From Azospirillaceae bacterium (GTDB lineage: Bacteria; Pseudomonadota; Alphaproteobacteria; Azospirillales; Azospirillaceae): a DNA stretch of 64,000 bases. The translations under genes were made by a program, and so were the position numbers. A model generated the notes under the pieces. That model did not search any database. It was not told the origin of the DNA and worked only from the letters and a program-made list of their open reading frames with translations. This document shows, piece by piece, positions 63,322-64,000 of the stretch. Positions within the stretch are counted from its first letter, which is position 1. Each line of letters opens with the position of its first letter. The stretch is taken from positions 1 to 64,000 of the forward strand of contig JARLIO010000080.1 of assembly GCA_031291675.1 (NCBI GenBank). The letters are read 5' to 3'.

Positions 63322-64000
63322 GCCGGGCGTCCGGCGCCGCCATCGCGTTGCTGGCGGTGCTGACCGGTTTGTGGACCACGCCGGCGGCGGCGCTGCGATT
63401 GGTCACCTGGAACCTGAGTTGGCTGACCGAGCGCGCCGACGACATCAACCGGCATTTCGACAATAATCCCCGCAGCGACCAGGCGGTGTTCGCGCGCAGC
63501 AGCGAGGATTTTGCCCGCCTCAAAGGCTACGCCGACCGCCTTGACGGCGACATCGTGGCCTTCCAGGAGGTCGACGGCCCCGACGTCGCCGCCAAAGTCT
63601 TTGATCCCGCCCGCTATGTCCTCTATTTCAGTCACGGTTCCGAATACCAGCGGCCCGGTTTCGCGGTGCGGCGGAACCTCCACGTCACCGCCAATGCCGA
63701 CCTCGCGTCCCTCAACATCTACGGGCCCATCGCGGATTCGCTGCGCGCCGGTGCCGACATCACCCTCGACTATCACGGCGAGACCATCCGCCTGCTGGCG
63801 GTCCACCTGAAATCCGGCTGCGCGACCGGCTATATCCCGGATGACCCGCAGGGACCGGTCGACCACAGCGATCCCTGCGGCGTCCTGGCCCGCCAGTTGC
63901 CAATCCTGCAAGACTGGATCGATCGCCGCCACGCCGAGGGCCGCCCTTTCATCATTCTCGGTGATTTCAACCGACGCTTCGTGTCACGCGACGGCCGCGC
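63318..64000 (+). CDS. Endonuclease/exonuclease/phosphatase family protein (3' end outside window)
   Basis: At least 227 aa, open at the right edge. The ATG overlaps the CYTH-CHAD stop as ATGA. Signal peptide MSRASGAAIALLAVLTGLWT to about AAA, then LVTWNLSWL (metal-site Asn), DIVAFQEVDGP (Glu), LAVHLKSGC and FIILGDFNRRF (the GDFN motif). Exported member of the DNase I/EEP fold; it may be a secreted nuclease or a phosphodiesterase. The CxxG Cys pair (SGCATG, DPCGVL) may form a disulfide. Confidence 0.9.
   Translation, partial: MSRASGAAIALLAVLTGLWTTPAAALRLVTWNLSWLTERADDINRHFDNNPRSDQAVFARSSEDFARLKGYADRLDGDIVAFQEVDGPDVAAKVFDPARYVLYFSHGSEYQRPGFAVRRNLHVTANADLASLNIYGPIADSLRAGADITLDYHGETIRLLAVHLKSGCATGYIPDDPQGPVDHSDPCGVLARQLPILQDWIDRRHAEGRPFIILGDFNRRFVSRDGR

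Overview
The window is GC-rich, densely coding DNA from a motile Gram-negative alphaproteobacterium, most likely in or near the Rhodospirillales. The evidence is gene order and content: an alphaproteobacterial flagellin C-terminus, yajC-secD-secF followed by an NDUFAF3/Mth938 gene with an NDUFAF6-type squalene-synthase-like gene nearby, a tatB-tatC / serS / surE / LytM-lipoprotein block, TrmFO (the folate-dependent tRNA m5U54 methyltransferase), HpnC, and a complete propionyl-CoA carboxylase plus methylmalonyl-CoA mutase set. No rRNA, tRNA, CRISPR array, prophage or transposase was recognised.

Layout. 1-2.5 kb: flagellin 3' end, an MmyB-type regulator and a divergent methyltransferase. 2.5-7.9 kb: a TetR regulator facing an EmrA-EmrB-NodT tripartite drug efflux operon. 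7.9-9.8 kb: a PAS-PAS-GGDEF-hemerythrin diguanylate cyclase. 10.2-12.9 kb: an AmmeMemoRadiSam cassette (radical SAM enzyme divergent from a Memo-AMMECR1 fusion). 13-15.7 kb: two convergent glycosyltransferase genes. 16.2-18.8 kb: a ferredoxin, a hairpin-rich intergenic patch, trmFO and a coupled small gene. 18.8-23.2 kb: flavin reductase, flavodoxin-fold protein, NDUFAF6-like protein, HpnC and Fe-type superoxide dismutase. 23.3-27 kb: NDUFAF3 homologue, secF, secD and yajC. 27.2-33.5 kb: a DUF815 ATPase, a LytM lipoprotein, surE, serS, tatC and tatB. 33.8-41.2 kb: mutA-pccA-pccB with a divergent short-chain acyl-CoA-type regulator. 41.3-44 kb: class I fumarase and a threonine/serine dehydratase.

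44-48.1 kb is the most accessory-looking part: low coding density, a truncated glyoxalase (VOC) copy next to an intact one, a CDF metal transporter, dispersed short repeats, and a ParD-like antitoxin gene just ahead of a methionine aminopeptidase gene broken by one in-frame amber codon. A 28-bp perfect palindrome sits in the promoter of that pair. 48.1-52.7 kb holds two tandem secreted S8 proteases with C-terminal GWWW repeats. 53-64 kb holds a SYLF protein, a TPR glycosyltransferase, an EamA transporter, an OYE-ArsR-aldo/keto reductase cluster, a small Tyr/Pro-rich secreted protein, SixA, a CYTH-CHAD protein and the 5' part of an endonuclease/exonuclease/phosphatase family gene.

No complete new defence or biosynthetic island is evident. 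The best leads are the ParD-like/MetAP cassette with its large operator, the AmmeMemoRadiSam cassette with fused Memo-AMMECR1, the two complex I assembly factor homologues near each other, and the twin S8 proteases. All assignments rest on reading motifs in the sequence; no database search was run.
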